This document shows positions 7,744-16,491 of a DNA stretch of 64,000 nt, piece after piece. This stretch comes from Micromonospora costi (GTDB lineage Bacteria > Actinomycetota > Actinomycetes > Mycobacteriales > Micromonosporaceae): contig NZ_RBAN01000001.1 in the NCBI RefSeq assembly GCF_003626655.1, positions 744,001 through 808,000 on the forward strand. The letters run 5' to 3'. Position 1 is the stretch's first letter. Each line of letters starts with the position of its first letter. A program made the translations under genes and the position numbers. A model generated the notes under the pieces. That model was not told where the DNA came from and searched no databases. It saw nothing but the letters and a program-made list of their open reading frames with translations.

Positions 7744-9540
7744 TCACTCGCCGTCCATCTTCATGCTCGGCCACCAGCCGTACACGCCACGCTCGACGCG
7801 CCACGAGCCGACCGGGGGGTTGAAGCTGCCCGCGGCCGTCGAGACGAACGTGTGCATGCCGAGGCTGTCGTCGGCGTACCGGTAGAGCGCCGCCAGGTCG
7901 CTCCGCCGGTCGCCGTTGTGGTCGCCCGAGACCAGCTTGATGCTGGTGAACTGCCCGAACGTGGTCGAGGTCCATGAACCGAGCGGCTCGTTGAAGTGGC
8001 CGTCCGCCTTCGCGGTCCAGGTGAACAGACCCAGGTGCCCGTCGGCGTAGCCGTAGAGCGCGGCCACGTCGCCACGGCCGTCGCCGTTGAAGTCGCCGTC
8101 CGCCAGCTTCATCGACGAGAGCGAGCCGAACGGCTTGTCCGCCGGACGCGACCAGGAGGTGTAGCTCGTGGTGAACATGCCGTCGGCCCGTCCCGGCCAC
8201 GTGATCACCGCCATGGCTCCGGTGGCGTACGCGTAGAAGAGGTTCGCGTCGTCCCGGCCGTCGCCGTCGACGTCCGCCGCGAAGACCGAGGTGCTGGACC
8301 ACTGGCCGAAGGCGGACGAGCGCCACGCCTGGATGGGCGACTGGAATCCGCCGTCCGGCCGGGAGAACCAGTTGATCCACGCCTCGTCGCCGGCCGCGTA
8401 CCCGTAGAAGCCACTCAGGTCGGCGCGGCCGTCGCCGTTGAAGTCCCCGGAGATCAGCTTCACGCTGCTGAGGTGGCCCCAGCTGCTGGCGGCCGTCCAG
8501 GACCGGATGGGCGGGCCGTACTTCCCGTCGGGGCGGGTGACGAACGTGTCGAGGGCGAAGCTGCCGTCGGTGCGGGTGGAGAGCACGGCGACGTCGTTGA
8601 TCCCGTCGCCGTCGAAGTCGTCGTTGGCCACCTTCACCCGGTCGGGCGCGTACGCCCCGGCCCCGCCCTTCCACTCGCTCACGGGATGCGCGAAGCCGCC
8701 CGTCGCGCTCGCGGGGAAGGTCTGCGGCGCGATGTCGCCGTTGGCGTAGACGTACAGGAAGTTGACGTCGACGTACGGGTCGGTGGAAACACCCTGCGGC
8801 ATGGTCGCCGTCAACCACGGCCCGAGATCGTCGACCCGGGTGTCGACCGCGTCGCGGCGGGTCTCCGTCTCGCCGAGGCAGCCGCCCTGCCACGAGCTGC
8901 GGTGCAGGCCGACGAGCTGCGGCCGGCCACCCACCACCCGCACGGTGGGGCCGCCGAGGTCACCCCGGCAGACGCTGCCCTGCCCGTCGCCGAGGATGTC
9001 CAGCGTGGACGCCCCGACCGCCCGGACGGTGAACGGACCGGCGTGCAACTGGTCCGGCACCCACTCGGTGGCCGTACGGCCGAAGCCGGCGACGGTGAGC
9101 CCCTCACCGACGGTGGGCGCGGCGCCCAGCGCCACCGGCGTCACGTCGACCCGGCGGGACAGCCGGACGAGGACGACGTCCCGGTCGGGATGCGGCACGA
9201 CCCGGAACGCCGGCACGACCGCTCCGCCCGACGACGTGAGGTCCGGGCGGCCCACCGTGACGGTGGTCGGCTTGGTGGGGCTGCCCTCGACGACGGCCTG
9301 ACCGTCGAAGCTGAAGCAACTCCTGGCGGTCAGCACCCACCACGGGTCGACCAGCGCGCCGCTGCACGAGCGGTCCCCGGGCCCCACATCGACCTTCGCG
9401 GCGAAGGCGTACACCCCGTCGGTGACGGCGTCCCCGCCGCCGACGGCCTGCGCGGGCGGGGCGGCGAGGAGCCCCGCGGCCACGGCCAGGGTGAGCAGCG
9501 CGGCCGCTCGGCGCGCTCGTCGGTGACGTGTCGATGGCAT
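7744..9540 (-). CDS. Secreted trypsin-fold pseudoprotease with FG-GAP repeats
   Basis: The 598-residue protein has a Sec signal peptide (RRARRAAALLTLAVAAGLLA, cleavage near AQA-V), an S1 (trypsin-like) domain at about 33-255 and five to six FG-GAP/VCBS repeats to the C-terminus. The repeats carry calcium loops such as DFNGDGRAD, DVDGDGRDD and DFDGDGIND. The S1 fold is recognisable (CSGALVDPWWVLTARSCF, DVVLVRL), but the active-site His is replaced by Ser74 and the nucleophile motif GDSGGP reads GDLGGP, with Leu195. Only the Asp (Asp121) remains, so proteolysis is not expected. I infer a secreted binding or scaffold protein; the exact ligand is unknown. Confidence 0.9.
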   Translation of the reverse strand: MPSTRHRRARRAAALLTLAVAAGLLAAPPAQAVGGGDAVTDGVYAFAAKVDVGPGDRSCSGALVDPWWVLTARSCFSFDGQAVVEGSPTKPTTVTVGRPDLTSSGGAVVPAFRVVPHPDRDVVLVRLSRRVDVTPVALGAAPTVGEGLTVAGFGRTATEWVPDQLHAGPFTVRAVGASTLDILGDGQGSVCRGDLGGPTVRVVGGRPQLVGLHRSSWQGGCLGETETRRDAVDTRVDDLGPWLTATMPQGVSTDPYVDVNFLYVYANGDIAPQTFPASATGGFAHPVSEWKGGAGAYAPDRVKVANDDFDGDGINDVAVLSTRTDGSFALDTFVTRPDGKYGPPIRSWTAASSWGHLSSVKLISGDFNGDGRADLSGFYGYAAGDEAWINWFSRPDGGFQSPIQAWRSSAFGQWSSTSVFAADVDGDGRDDANLFYAYATGAMAVITWPGRADGMFTTSYTSWSRPADKPFGSLSSMKLADGDFNGDGRGDVAALYGYADGHLGLFTWTAKADGHFNEPLGSWTSTTFGQFTSIKLVSGDHNGDRRSDLAALYRYADDSLGMHTFVSTAAGSFNPPVGSWRVERGVYGWWPSMKMDGE

Positions 9541-9811
9541 TCCGGTCCCCCGCGTCCTCGATGGAAAGTGACGGCGCGCTCACCCGGAGCGTCCGCAGGA
9601 CGATCACCTTAGATATCGGCGAGTTCACCCGCCGCCCGCCCACCGGTGGCCTATCCCACATCATCGATGTCTTGTGCCGCTTGCCGAGACGGACGTAGCA
9701 TCGCCGCCTTTCGATCGACCTCGACGCGTCGGCCGTCGACCGGACGTGAGGGTTGACCGCGGCGCGACGGGGTATCCGGGGAGGATCCGTCGGGTCGGAA
9801 GGAGAGGCGTC

Positions 9812-10774
9812 ATGGTCAGCGTCGGCTACACCCTCATGTGCGAGCAGGCCGGCCCGAAGCACCTGGTCGACCACGCCGTACGGGCGGAGGCGGCCGGCTT
9901 CGACCAGCTCGTCGTCTCCGACCACTACTACCCCTGGCTGGATTCGCAGGGGCACTCCCCGTACGCCTGGTCGGTGCTCGGCGCGGTCGCGCACGCCACG
10001 TCCCGGGTCGAGCTGATGTCCTTCGTGACCTGCCCGATCCGTCGTTACCACCCGGCCGTCGTGGCGCAGAAGGCGAGCACCGTGGGGGTGCTGTCGGACG
10101 GCCGGTTCACGCTGGGCCTGGGCGCCGGGGAGAACCTCAACGAGCACGTGGTCGGGGGCTGGCCGCACGTGCAGCAGCGGCACGAGATGTTCGAGGAGGC
10201 GTTGCAGATCATCCGCCCGCTGCTCAACGGGGAGACCCTGACCTTCTCCGGCAACCACTTCGACGTGCCGGACGCGTACGTCTGGGACCGCCCGGACGCG
10301 CCGGTGCCCATGGCGGTCGCGGCCTCCGGCCCGCAGTCGGCGACCCTGGCCGCGGAGTACGGCGACGGGATGATCTCGACCGAGCCGGACCGGCGCATCA
10401 TCCAGCTCTACGACGACGCGGGCGGCGCGGGCCGGCCGCGCTACGGCCAGGTGGCCATCTGCTACGGCCCGGACGAGGCCGAGTGCCGCAAGATCGTGCA
10501 CGACCAGTTCCGCTGGTTCGGGATGGGCTGGAAGGTCAACGCGGATCTGCCGGGGCCGGAGTCGTTCGCCGCCGCCACGCAGTTCGTCCGCGAGGAGGAC
10601 GTGGCCGAGGGGATACCCTGCGGCCCCGACGTCGACCGGCACGTCGAGGCGGTCCGCGCGTTCGTCGACGCCGGTTTCACCCACCTGGCGCTGCTCCAGG
10701 TCGGCGGCGAGAGCCAGCCGATGTTCCTGGACTGGGCGCAGGAGCACCTGCTCCCCCGGCTCCGCGAGCTGTGA
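9812..10774 (+). CDS. LLM-class F420-dependent oxidoreductase
   Basis: The 320-residue protein is a luciferase-fold (TIM-barrel) oxidoreductase of the F420 group related to F420-dependent glucose-6-phosphate dehydrogenases. Diagnostic stretches are SDHYYPWLDSQGHSPYAW, GRFTLGLGAGENLNEHV, VAASGPQSATLAAEYGDG and a C-terminal HLALLQVG. ATG 9812 follows GGAAGGAGAG. The stop overlaps the GTG start of the alpha/beta hydrolase by 4 nt (GTGA), implying a shared pathway. The substrate is unknown; glucose-6-phosphate specificity cannot be claimed. Confidence 0.9.
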   Translation: MVSVGYTLMCEQAGPKHLVDHAVRAEAAGFDQLVVSDHYYPWLDSQGHSPYAWSVLGAVAHATSRVELMSFVTCPIRRYHPAVVAQKASTVGVLSDGRFTLGLGAGENLNEHVVGGWPHVQQRHEMFEEALQIIRPLLNGETLTFSGNHFDVPDAYVWDRPDAPVPMAVAASGPQSATLAAEYGDGMISTEPDRRIIQLYDDAGGAGRPRYGQVAICYGPDEAECRKIVHDQFRWFGMGWKVNADLPGPESFAAATQFVREEDVAEGIPCGPDVDRHVEAVRAFVDAGFTHLALLQVGGESQPMFLDWAQEHLLPRLREL

Positions 10775-11616
10775 CCCCGACGCCGGCCGGTCGGTTCTCC
10801 CTCGCCGAACTGCGGCTGGCGCTGGCCGCGCCCCGCCCGGCCGCCGGCCTCACCAGCGAGTGGCGCCTGGTCGACGGGCTGCGGACGCACACCCGGCGCG
10901 GCGGAGACCCGGGCACCGGCGCGCCGCCCGTCGTGCTGGTCCACGGCCTGGCCGTCTCGCACCGCTACCTCACCCCGCTGGCCGTCGCGCTGGCCGCCAC
11001 CCATCCGGTCTACGTGCCGGACCTGCCGGGCTTCGGCCTGACCGAGCGACCGGGCCAGGCGTACGACGTGTCGCGGCACGCCGCGCACCTGGCCGCCTGG
11101 CTGGCCGCGTACCGGCTGCCCCCGGCCTGCGTGTTCGGGCACTCGTTCGGCGCGGAGGTCGCCGCGGCGCTCGCGGCCCGGCACCCGGCCGCGGTCGGCG
11201 CGCTGGTGCTGGCCGGGCCGACCAGTGACCCGGCCGCCCGGTCACGGCGCGGCCAGGTCGGGCGTTGGCTCGTGGACACCATGCGCGAGACGACGGCGCA
11301 GGCGCCCATCCTGCTGCGGGACGTGTGGGACGCCCGCCTCTGGCGGGTCCTCGCCACGCTCTCGCACTCGGTGCACAACTCGGTCGAGGCGGACCTGGCA
11401 CGGATCGCCGCGCCGACCCTCGTGGTGACCGGCGGGCGCGACCCGGTGGCGCCGGCGGCCTGGCGCGAGCAGGTGGCCCGTCTGGTGCCGCACGCCCGGA
11501 CGCTCGTGGTGCCGGGCGAGGCGCACAACGTGGCCACCACCGCCCCAACGGAGGTCGCCGACGCGATCCGCCGGCTGCTCGGCGCGGCGGCGGTCCCGCT
11601 CGGCCCGTCACGCTGA
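10771..11616 (+). CDS. Alpha/beta hydrolase
   Basis: This 281-residue alpha/beta-hydrolase has the oxyanion region VVLVHGLAVSHRY, the nucleophile elbow GHSFG with Ser125, a late acid in GGRDPVAP and the catalytic His in GEAHNVA. No signal peptide is seen, so it is cytoplasmic. GTG 10771 overlaps the stop of the F420-dependent oxidoreductase, and the two probably act together. A specific substrate cannot be inferred; esterase, C-C hydrolase and haloperoxidase-like members share this pattern. Confidence 0.88.
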   Translation: MTPTPAGRFSLAELRLALAAPRPAAGLTSEWRLVDGLRTHTRRGGDPGTGAPPVVLVHGLAVSHRYLTPLAVALAATHPVYVPDLPGFGLTERPGQAYDVSRHAAHLAAWLAAYRLPPACVFGHSFGAEVAAALAARHPAAVGALVLAGPTSDPAARSRRGQVGRWLVDTMRETTAQAPILLRDVWDARLWRVLATLSHSVHNSVEADLARIAAPTLVVTGGRDPVAPAAWREQVARLVPHARTLVVPGEAHNVATTAPTEVADAIRRLLGAAAVPLGPSR

Positions 11617-11665
11617 ATCGTCCACCACATCAGGCCGTCCGGCGGACGGACGCGAAGGGAGCGCC

Positions 11666-11785
11666 ATGCGCATCGGCAACACGGAGATCCGCCCGCTCGG
11701 CGGCGGCCTCGGCTGCCTGCTGATGATCCTCTTCTCGGTGCTCGCCTCGGTGGTGCTCACCATCGTGATCAACCTGGTGCTCTGA
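11666..11785 (+). CDS. Small single-pass membrane protein, 39 aa
   Basis: A 39-residue peptide begins MRIGNTEIRPLGGGLGC and continues with one uninterrupted hydrophobic helix (LLMILFSVLASVVLTIVI). AAGGGA lies 5 nt before ATG 11666. The frame has strong GC at the third codon position and ends in TGA at 11783. It sits 49 nt after the hydrolase and may share its transcript. The conserved-looking polar head before the helix suggests a real small protein rather than noise. Function unknown. Confidence 0.7.
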   Translation: MRIGNTEIRPLGGGLGCLLMILFSVLASVVLTIVINLVL

Positions 11786-11836
11786 GCTCCCGGCGCCGAT
11801 CCCGGGCCGCCGTCGCACGCCGGCGCCCGCGCGCGC

Positions 11837-12634
11837 TCAGGCCGGGTCAAGTGCCACGTCGGCCACCACGGGATAGTGGTCGGAGGCGTGATCGGCGGCG
11901 CCGCCGCGGACCACCCGGCACGCGCGTAGCCGGCCGGCGAGCGCCGGGGTGCCGAGCAGGTAGTCCAGCCGCATGCCGCTGAACTCGGCGCCGCCGTGCC
12001 GCGTGGGCACGGTCAGTCCCTCGTCGGGCCCGTCGGCGGCGCGGTACAGGTCGACCAGCCCGGCCGCGAGCAGCACACCGACCGCCCGGGTGTCCACCGT
12101 GCGGCCGTCCCGCCGCAGGTGCCGGCGGCGGTACGCGGGCGGCAGCCGGCCGAGCCGCCCGGTGTGGTCGGTCGCCGGGTCGAGGCTGTTCAGGTCGCCG
12201 CCGACCAGGGCCAGCTCGCCCGGCGCCCGGCGGACGGCCCGTGCCAGCCAGTCCACCTCGACCCGGCGCCACCCGCCCGAGTACGGGTTGAGGTGCGTGC
12301 CGAGCACGGTGAGCGGCCCGGCGTCGGTGGCCAGCACCACCCGGACCGCCGCGTGGTGGAACGGCCGGCGCAGCGGCCCCGCCGCGAGGCTGCGCAACGG
12401 CGGGCGTACGAGCGCCGCCACGGGCTGGCCCAGGCAGCTGCCGGCCCGGTGCGGACGCAGACCCAGCCGGTCGGCGAACCGGGCCAGCACCCGGTCCTCG
12501 AAGCCCCGCAGCTCCTGGAGGAGCAGCACGTCCGGCCGCTGGCCGTCGATGACCTCGGCGATCGCGTCCCGCCGGTCGGACCCGTCGCCGTCCCGGCCGC
12601 CGGTACGGATGTTCCAGGTCATCACCCGCAGCAC
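11837..12634 (-). CDS. Endonuclease/exonuclease/phosphatase family protein
   Basis: The 265-residue protein has the DNase I-like metal-dependent hydrolase motifs in order: MTWNIRTGG, DVLLLQELRG, GTHLNPYSGG, GGDLNSLDP, and MRLDYLLGT...SDHYPVVA at the C-terminus. No signal peptide. GTG 12634 was chosen because GAGG lies 6 nt upstream and the family usually starts a few residues before TWN. It follows the double PAP2 gene by 8 nt in the same direction and is probably co-transcribed. Substrate (nucleic acid, phosphoinositide or other phosphodiester) is not determined. Confidence 0.9.
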   Translation of the reverse strand: MLRVMTWNIRTGGRDGDGSDRRDAIAEVIDGQRPDVLLLQELRGFEDRVLARFADRLGLRPHRAGSCLGQPVAALVRPPLRSLAAGPLRRPFHHAAVRVVLATDAGPLTVLGTHLNPYSGGWRRVEVDWLARAVRRAPGELALVGGDLNSLDPATDHTGRLGRLPPAYRRRHLRRDGRTVDTRAVGVLLAAGLVDLYRAADGPDEGLTVPTRHGGAEFSGMRLDYLLGTPALAGRLRACRVVRGGAADHASDHYPVVADVALDPA

Positions 12635-12642
12635 GGCGCGCC

Positions 12643-14247
12643 TCAGTCCGTCCGCGTGGCGGCCGGGGACGTCCGCGTGGCGGCCGGGGACGTCTGCGTG
12701 GCGGCCGGAGCGGCCGGGGAGATCTGTGCGGCGGCCGGGGGCTTCTGCGCCACGGCCGGAGCCGGACGGGCGGCGCGGGCCAGCTCGTCGTCGAGCGTGG
12801 ACACGTCCTCCGACTCGATGCTCGGCCGGTTGCCCTCGCGCACGTCGGCGTTGGGGCGGATCACCCAGTAGAGCAGACCGATCCAGAGCGCGGCGAGGAG
12901 GATCGCGCCCATGAAGTCGGTGGGGTGGTGCATGCCCCGGTACATCCGGGAGGTGGCGACCCCGACGGGCATGACCACCGCGAGGACGACGGTCAGCCAG
13001 CGCCACCAGCGGTCGGTGCGGGCCATCACGAGCACCGCGATGGCCGTGTAGAGGCAGATGGTCGCCGCGATGTGCCCCGACGGGAAGGACGAGGTGGGCA
13101 TCGGGCCGTCCAGGTTCTCGACCGGCGGGCGGGGCCGGTCGACGGCGCGCGCCGAGGCCAGGAAGAGGCTCAGCTCGCCGAACATGGCCAGCGCCACGAA
13201 GAGCACCGGGCGCCAGCGCCGCCACACGGCGAGCACCAGCGGGCAGAACACCAGCGACACCAACAGGATCGCGTGGGTGTCGCCGAACTTGCTCCACCAC
13301 CAGCTCAGGTCGGTCAACGTGTCCGTGTGCCGCTCAGCGAACCAGCGCGGGACCTCGGTGTCGAGCGTCGCCAGGAACGTCCCCTTGGCGTGGAAGCTGA
13401 CGTACATGCCGAAGCCGTACAGCGCGCCGAAGACCAGGACCCAGCCGACCAGCAGCTCGGCCACCGCGGAGCGCGGGTGTTCGAGCACGTGCTCCTCGGC
13501 CGGGGCGGGGGCGATGTCGTGGCCCGCCTCCGGCTCCAGTCCCTCGGTCAGGGGCGGCACCGGCCGGCCGCGCTCGCGCCGCCACAGCCGGAAGGCGTAC
13601 GCGGTGACGCCCAGCCACGCCGCGCCGAGCAGCCAGCCGGCGAGCACGTCGGAGACGTAGTGGACGCCGAGCGCGATGCGGGTCAGCCCCACGAGGGCCA
13701 CGTCCGTGGCGACCAGGGCGATGACCGGCTTGCGCCAGCGGGGCGCCAGGGCCGGCAGGAAGACCAGCAGCAGCGCCCCGTACGCGACGAACGAGCCCAG
13801 GGCGTGGCCGCTGGGGAAGCTGTTGCCCGGCGCGCTGGCCACCGGGACGTCGACCACCGGCCGGAGCCGCCCGACGAGCGTCTTGAGCGACGGGTCGAGG
13901 ATGAGGCCGCCGACACCCGTGATGATGAGGTAGACGGCCAGCCGGGGTTGCCGGCGGATCAGCAGGCCGACCACCGCGATGGTCACCAGCCAGATCAGGA
14001 TCGGGCGTCCACCCAGGTCGGTGACCGCCTGCAGCACGGTGACCAGGGGGCCGTGCGGCGCGACGAGGTCGTTGAACCACGCGGCCACCGCGCGGTCGGC
14101 GTGCTGCAGGGGGCCCCAGTGGAAGCGGACGAGCATGAGCAGCAGGCCGAACGCCGCGCCGGCGCCCGTGACGACCAGCAGCCCCGCGACGCTCCGCTCG
14201 GTGAAATGCCCGATCGGCCGCCGGAGCACCTCTTTGACCGCGGTCAC
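12643..14247 (-). CDS. Membrane protein with two PAP2 phosphatase domains
   Basis: The 534-residue polytopic protein contains two consecutive PAP2 (lipid phosphatase) domains. The first has KTLVGRLRP, FPSGHALGS and TRIALGVHYVSD; the second has SARAVDRPRP, FPSGHIAAT and SRMYRGMHHPTD. Both therefore keep the PSGH and R-x5-H-x3-D catalytic residues, although the second lacks the initial Lys. Predicted substrates are undecaprenyl-pyrophosphate or phosphatidic acid-type lipids. GTG 14247 with GGGAGG upstream sets the start. The C-terminal tail is low complexity (SPAATRT repeated), encoded by a 21-bp tandem repeat. Most family members have one PAP2 domain. Confidence 0.9.
   Translation of the reverse strand: MTAVKEVLRRPIGHFTERSVAGLLVVTGAGAAFGLLLMLVRFHWGPLQHADRAVAAWFNDLVAPHGPLVTVLQAVTDLGGRPILIWLVTIAVVGLLIRRQPRLAVYLIITGVGGLILDPSLKTLVGRLRPVVDVPVASAPGNSFPSGHALGSFVAYGALLLVFLPALAPRWRKPVIALVATDVALVGLTRIALGVHYVSDVLAGWLLGAAWLGVTAYAFRLWRRERGRPVPPLTEGLEPEAGHDIAPAPAEEHVLEHPRSAVAELLVGWVLVFGALYGFGMYVSFHAKGTFLATLDTEVPRWFAERHTDTLTDLSWWWSKFGDTHAILLVSLVFCPLVLAVWRRWRPVLFVALAMFGELSLFLASARAVDRPRPPVENLDGPMPTSSFPSGHIAATICLYTAIAVLVMARTDRWWRWLTVVLAVVMPVGVATSRMYRGMHHPTDFMGAILLAALWIGLLYWVIRPNADVREGNRPSIESEDVSTLDDELARAARPAPAVAQKPPAAAQISPAAPAATQTSPAATRTSPAATRTD
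12650..12711. repeat. 21-bp tandem repeat in the PAP2 C-terminus
   Basis: Two exact copies (12650-12670, 12671-12691) and a diverged third copy of a 21-bp unit encode the seven-residue repeat SPAATRT at the end of the double PAP2 protein. Copy number may vary between strains by slippage. Confidence 0.85.
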
Positions 14248-14330
14248 CCCCGCACCTCCCTCATCGTCCCTGGCGAGGCGCTTTACCCGATCGGCGTCGG
14301 GCGTACACGCGAGGTTCCGCCGCGGGCCGG

Positions 14331-15332
14331 TCAGAGCGAGGTCATCTCCCCGGTGTCGAAGATCTCCGGGCGTTCGACCTCCGGCTCCCACAGGTCCGGC
14401 TGGGCCGGCTCCTGCACCCCGATGCGCAGCGCCTCCAACTGGGCGGCGAAGGCCAGCCCGCCGAAGAGCGCCATGCCGGTCAGGTTCGCCCAGAGCAACA
14501 GGGCCATCATGCCGGTGAGCGCGCCGTACGTCTGACCGAACGCGTCGCTGTAGTACACGTACGCGGCCAGCAGGAGGCTGGCGAGCCACCAGAGCACCGT
14601 GGCGATGCCGGCGCCGAAGAACAGCCAGGACAGGCCGGGTTGCCGGCGCCGGGGCGCGTGCCGGAACAGCACGGCGACGGCGAGCACGGTGAGCGCGAGG
14701 CTGAGCGGCCAGCGGACGACGTTCCAGACGCCCTCGACGGACTCGCCCCACGCGTAGTGCCGCTGCACCGACTCGCCCATCGACCCGCCGCCCACCAGGA
14801 TGAGGAACCCGGTGAGCGCGGGCACGCCGGCGGTGACCGCGAGGACGGCGGCCCGGACGTACTTCCAGAGCGCCGGCCGGTCGCGCTCCACCCCGTAGAT
14901 CCGGTTGGCGCCCCGCTCGATCTGGGCCATGGTGGTGGTCAGCGCGACCAGGCCGGTGAGCAGGCCGAGCGAGAGCGCCAGCTCGCCGGCCCGCTCGGTG
15001 CTCTCGCCCTCGCCGAGCAGTTGGGCGACCACCGGTTCGCTGGCGCCGGGGGTGAGCGCGAGCACGGTGTCGGCGACGACCTGGCCGCCCTCCTCCACGC
15101 CCAGTTCGCTGATGAGGCCGGTGAGCGCGATGAGGAACGGCACCACGGCGAGGCAGAGCTGCAGGGCGAAGGCCCGGGAGTGGCTGAACCCGTCGCCGTA
15201 GCGGAACCGGATGAACGCGTCGCGCAGCAGGTGCCAGCCGCCCTCCCGGCGCAGGGTGTGCCAGGCGTCGTCGGCGGACAGCTCCTCGTCGGCCATGAGC
15301 CGGGTCTCCGGCACCATCCGCGTGCTACTCAC
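14331..15332 (-). CDS. YihY/BrkB-type inner-membrane protein
   Basis: The 333-residue protein has about six membrane segments and YihY family landmarks: FSHSRAFALQLCLAVVPFLIAL near the N-terminus, GLVALTTTMAQIERGANRIYGV in the middle and YSDAFGQTYGALTGMMALLLW near the end. GTG 15332 was chosen because GAGGAG sits 7 nt upstream; the start overlaps the end of the lipid kinase gene by 8 bp, so translation is coupled. The family was once called ribonuclease BN, but that activity belongs to another protein; envelope transport or integrity is the current guess. Confidence 0.9.
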   Translation of the reverse strand: MSSTRMVPETRLMADEELSADDAWHTLRREGGWHLLRDAFIRFRYGDGFSHSRAFALQLCLAVVPFLIALTGLISELGVEEGGQVVADTVLALTPGASEPVVAQLLGEGESTERAGELALSLGLLTGLVALTTTMAQIERGANRIYGVERDRPALWKYVRAAVLAVTAGVPALTGFLILVGGGSMGESVQRHYAWGESVEGVWNVVRWPLSLALTVLAVAVLFRHAPRRRQPGLSWLFFGAGIATVLWWLASLLLAAYVYYSDAFGQTYGALTGMMALLLWANLTGMALFGGLAFAAQLEALRIGVQEPAQPDLWEPEVERPEIFDTGEMTSL

Positions 15333-16332
15333 GGCGCGCCTCCTCGACCAGCTGCTCACCCCGCTCGGCGGCGGCCTCGGCGTCCACGGCGAGGTCCGGC
15401 GCGCGTTCGGGCTGCGGTACGCACAGCCACAGCGCCCTGGGCCGGATCACGGCGCGCAGCCGGCGGCCGGGTGCGATGAGGTCGCCGTCGAGTTCCCGGG
15501 GCTGGGTGCGGGTGGCGGTGATGACGACGCGCCGGCCGCGGAGCACCTCCATCCGGGGCACCCGCCCGCGCCGGCGGATCACGGCCCAGCCGAGTTCGAG
15601 CCAGTGCCGCAGGTTGCGCGGGGTGAGGACGGCGACGTCCAGCCAGCCGTCGTCCGGTTCGGCCTCGGTGAGCAGCCGGATGCCGCCCTGGAGCCGCCCG
15701 ACGTTGGCGACCAGCACCGAGCGGGCCCGGCGGCGCACCGGCGGGCGGTCGTCGACGCGGATCGACACCCGCATGGGGCGGTCGCGCAGGTGCCGCGCGG
15801 CGCCCACCACGTACGCGGGCCAGCCGATCCGCGCCTTGGTCGTCTCGCTGGTGGCGGCGAGCATCTGGGCGTCGAAGCCCATGCCGGCCATCACGGTGAA
15901 GTAGTGGCCGTCCACCTCGCCGACGTCGAGGAGCCGGCGGCCGCGCTCGACGGCGACCTGGAGCCCGGCGGCGAGGTCGGTGGAGAGCCCGAGGTTGGCC
16001 GCGAGCAGGTTGCCGGTGCCCTGGGGCAGCACGGCGAGTGCCACGTCGGTGCCGACCAGGGCGCTGACGCAGGACATCACGGTGCCGTCGCCGCCGCAGG
16101 CGAAGACCAGGTCGACGCCGGCCTGGAGGGCCCGCTCGGTCTGGCCCCGGCCCGGGTCCTCGACGGTGGTCTGGAACCACAGGGGCTGCGGCCAGCCGGC
16201 CGCGGTGAGCGTCTCGTCGACCGTGCGCCGCAGCGCGGCGAGGTCGGCCACCTTCACCGGGTTGACCACCACGGCGGAGCGCAGGCCGCCGTCGCCTCCC
16301 GCGGGTCGCCGCTCGGGCCGTCCAGCATCCAC
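15325..16332 (-). CDS. Diacylglycerol kinase family lipid kinase
   Basis: This protein of about 335 residues has the DAGK catalytic domain: SAVVVNPVK, ACGGDGTVMSCVSALVG (nucleotide loop GGDGT), and VLPQGTGNLLAANLG. The C-terminal half includes DGWLDVAVLTPR and the ELDGDLI motif seen in YegS/DgkB-type enzymes. It phosphorylates a lipid such as diacylglycerol. The start is uncertain: GTG 16332 is used, but GTG 16272 is also possible and the frame stays open upstream to 16467. It overlaps the YihY gene downstream, pointing to a membrane-lipid operon. Confidence 0.87.
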   Translation of the reverse strand: MDAGRPERRPAGGDGGLRSAVVVNPVKVADLAALRRTVDETLTAAGWPQPLWFQTTVEDPGRGQTERALQAGVDLVFACGGDGTVMSCVSALVGTDVALAVLPQGTGNLLAANLGLSTDLAAGLQVAVERGRRLLDVGEVDGHYFTVMAGMGFDAQMLAATSETTKARIGWPAYVVGAARHLRDRPMRVSIRVDDRPPVRRRARSVLVANVGRLQGGIRLLTEAEPDDGWLDVAVLTPRNLRHWLELGWAVIRRRGRVPRMEVLRGRRVVITATRTQPRELDGDLIAPGRRLRAVIRPRALWLCVPQPERAPDLAVDAEAAAERGEQLVEEARRE

Positions 16333-16491
16333 GGCGTCAGTGTGCAGCAACCGGCACCGATGAGCGAGTCGCGGCGTGGGTGCCGTCGGAAGTGCCACAG
16401 ACAGGTTTGAACGAGCCGTACGGCGTCCGGCGCCGTGGCTCCGGGCCGGTCGGGCCGGCCAGGCCACGGTGCCGGACGCCCGTGGGTCGTG

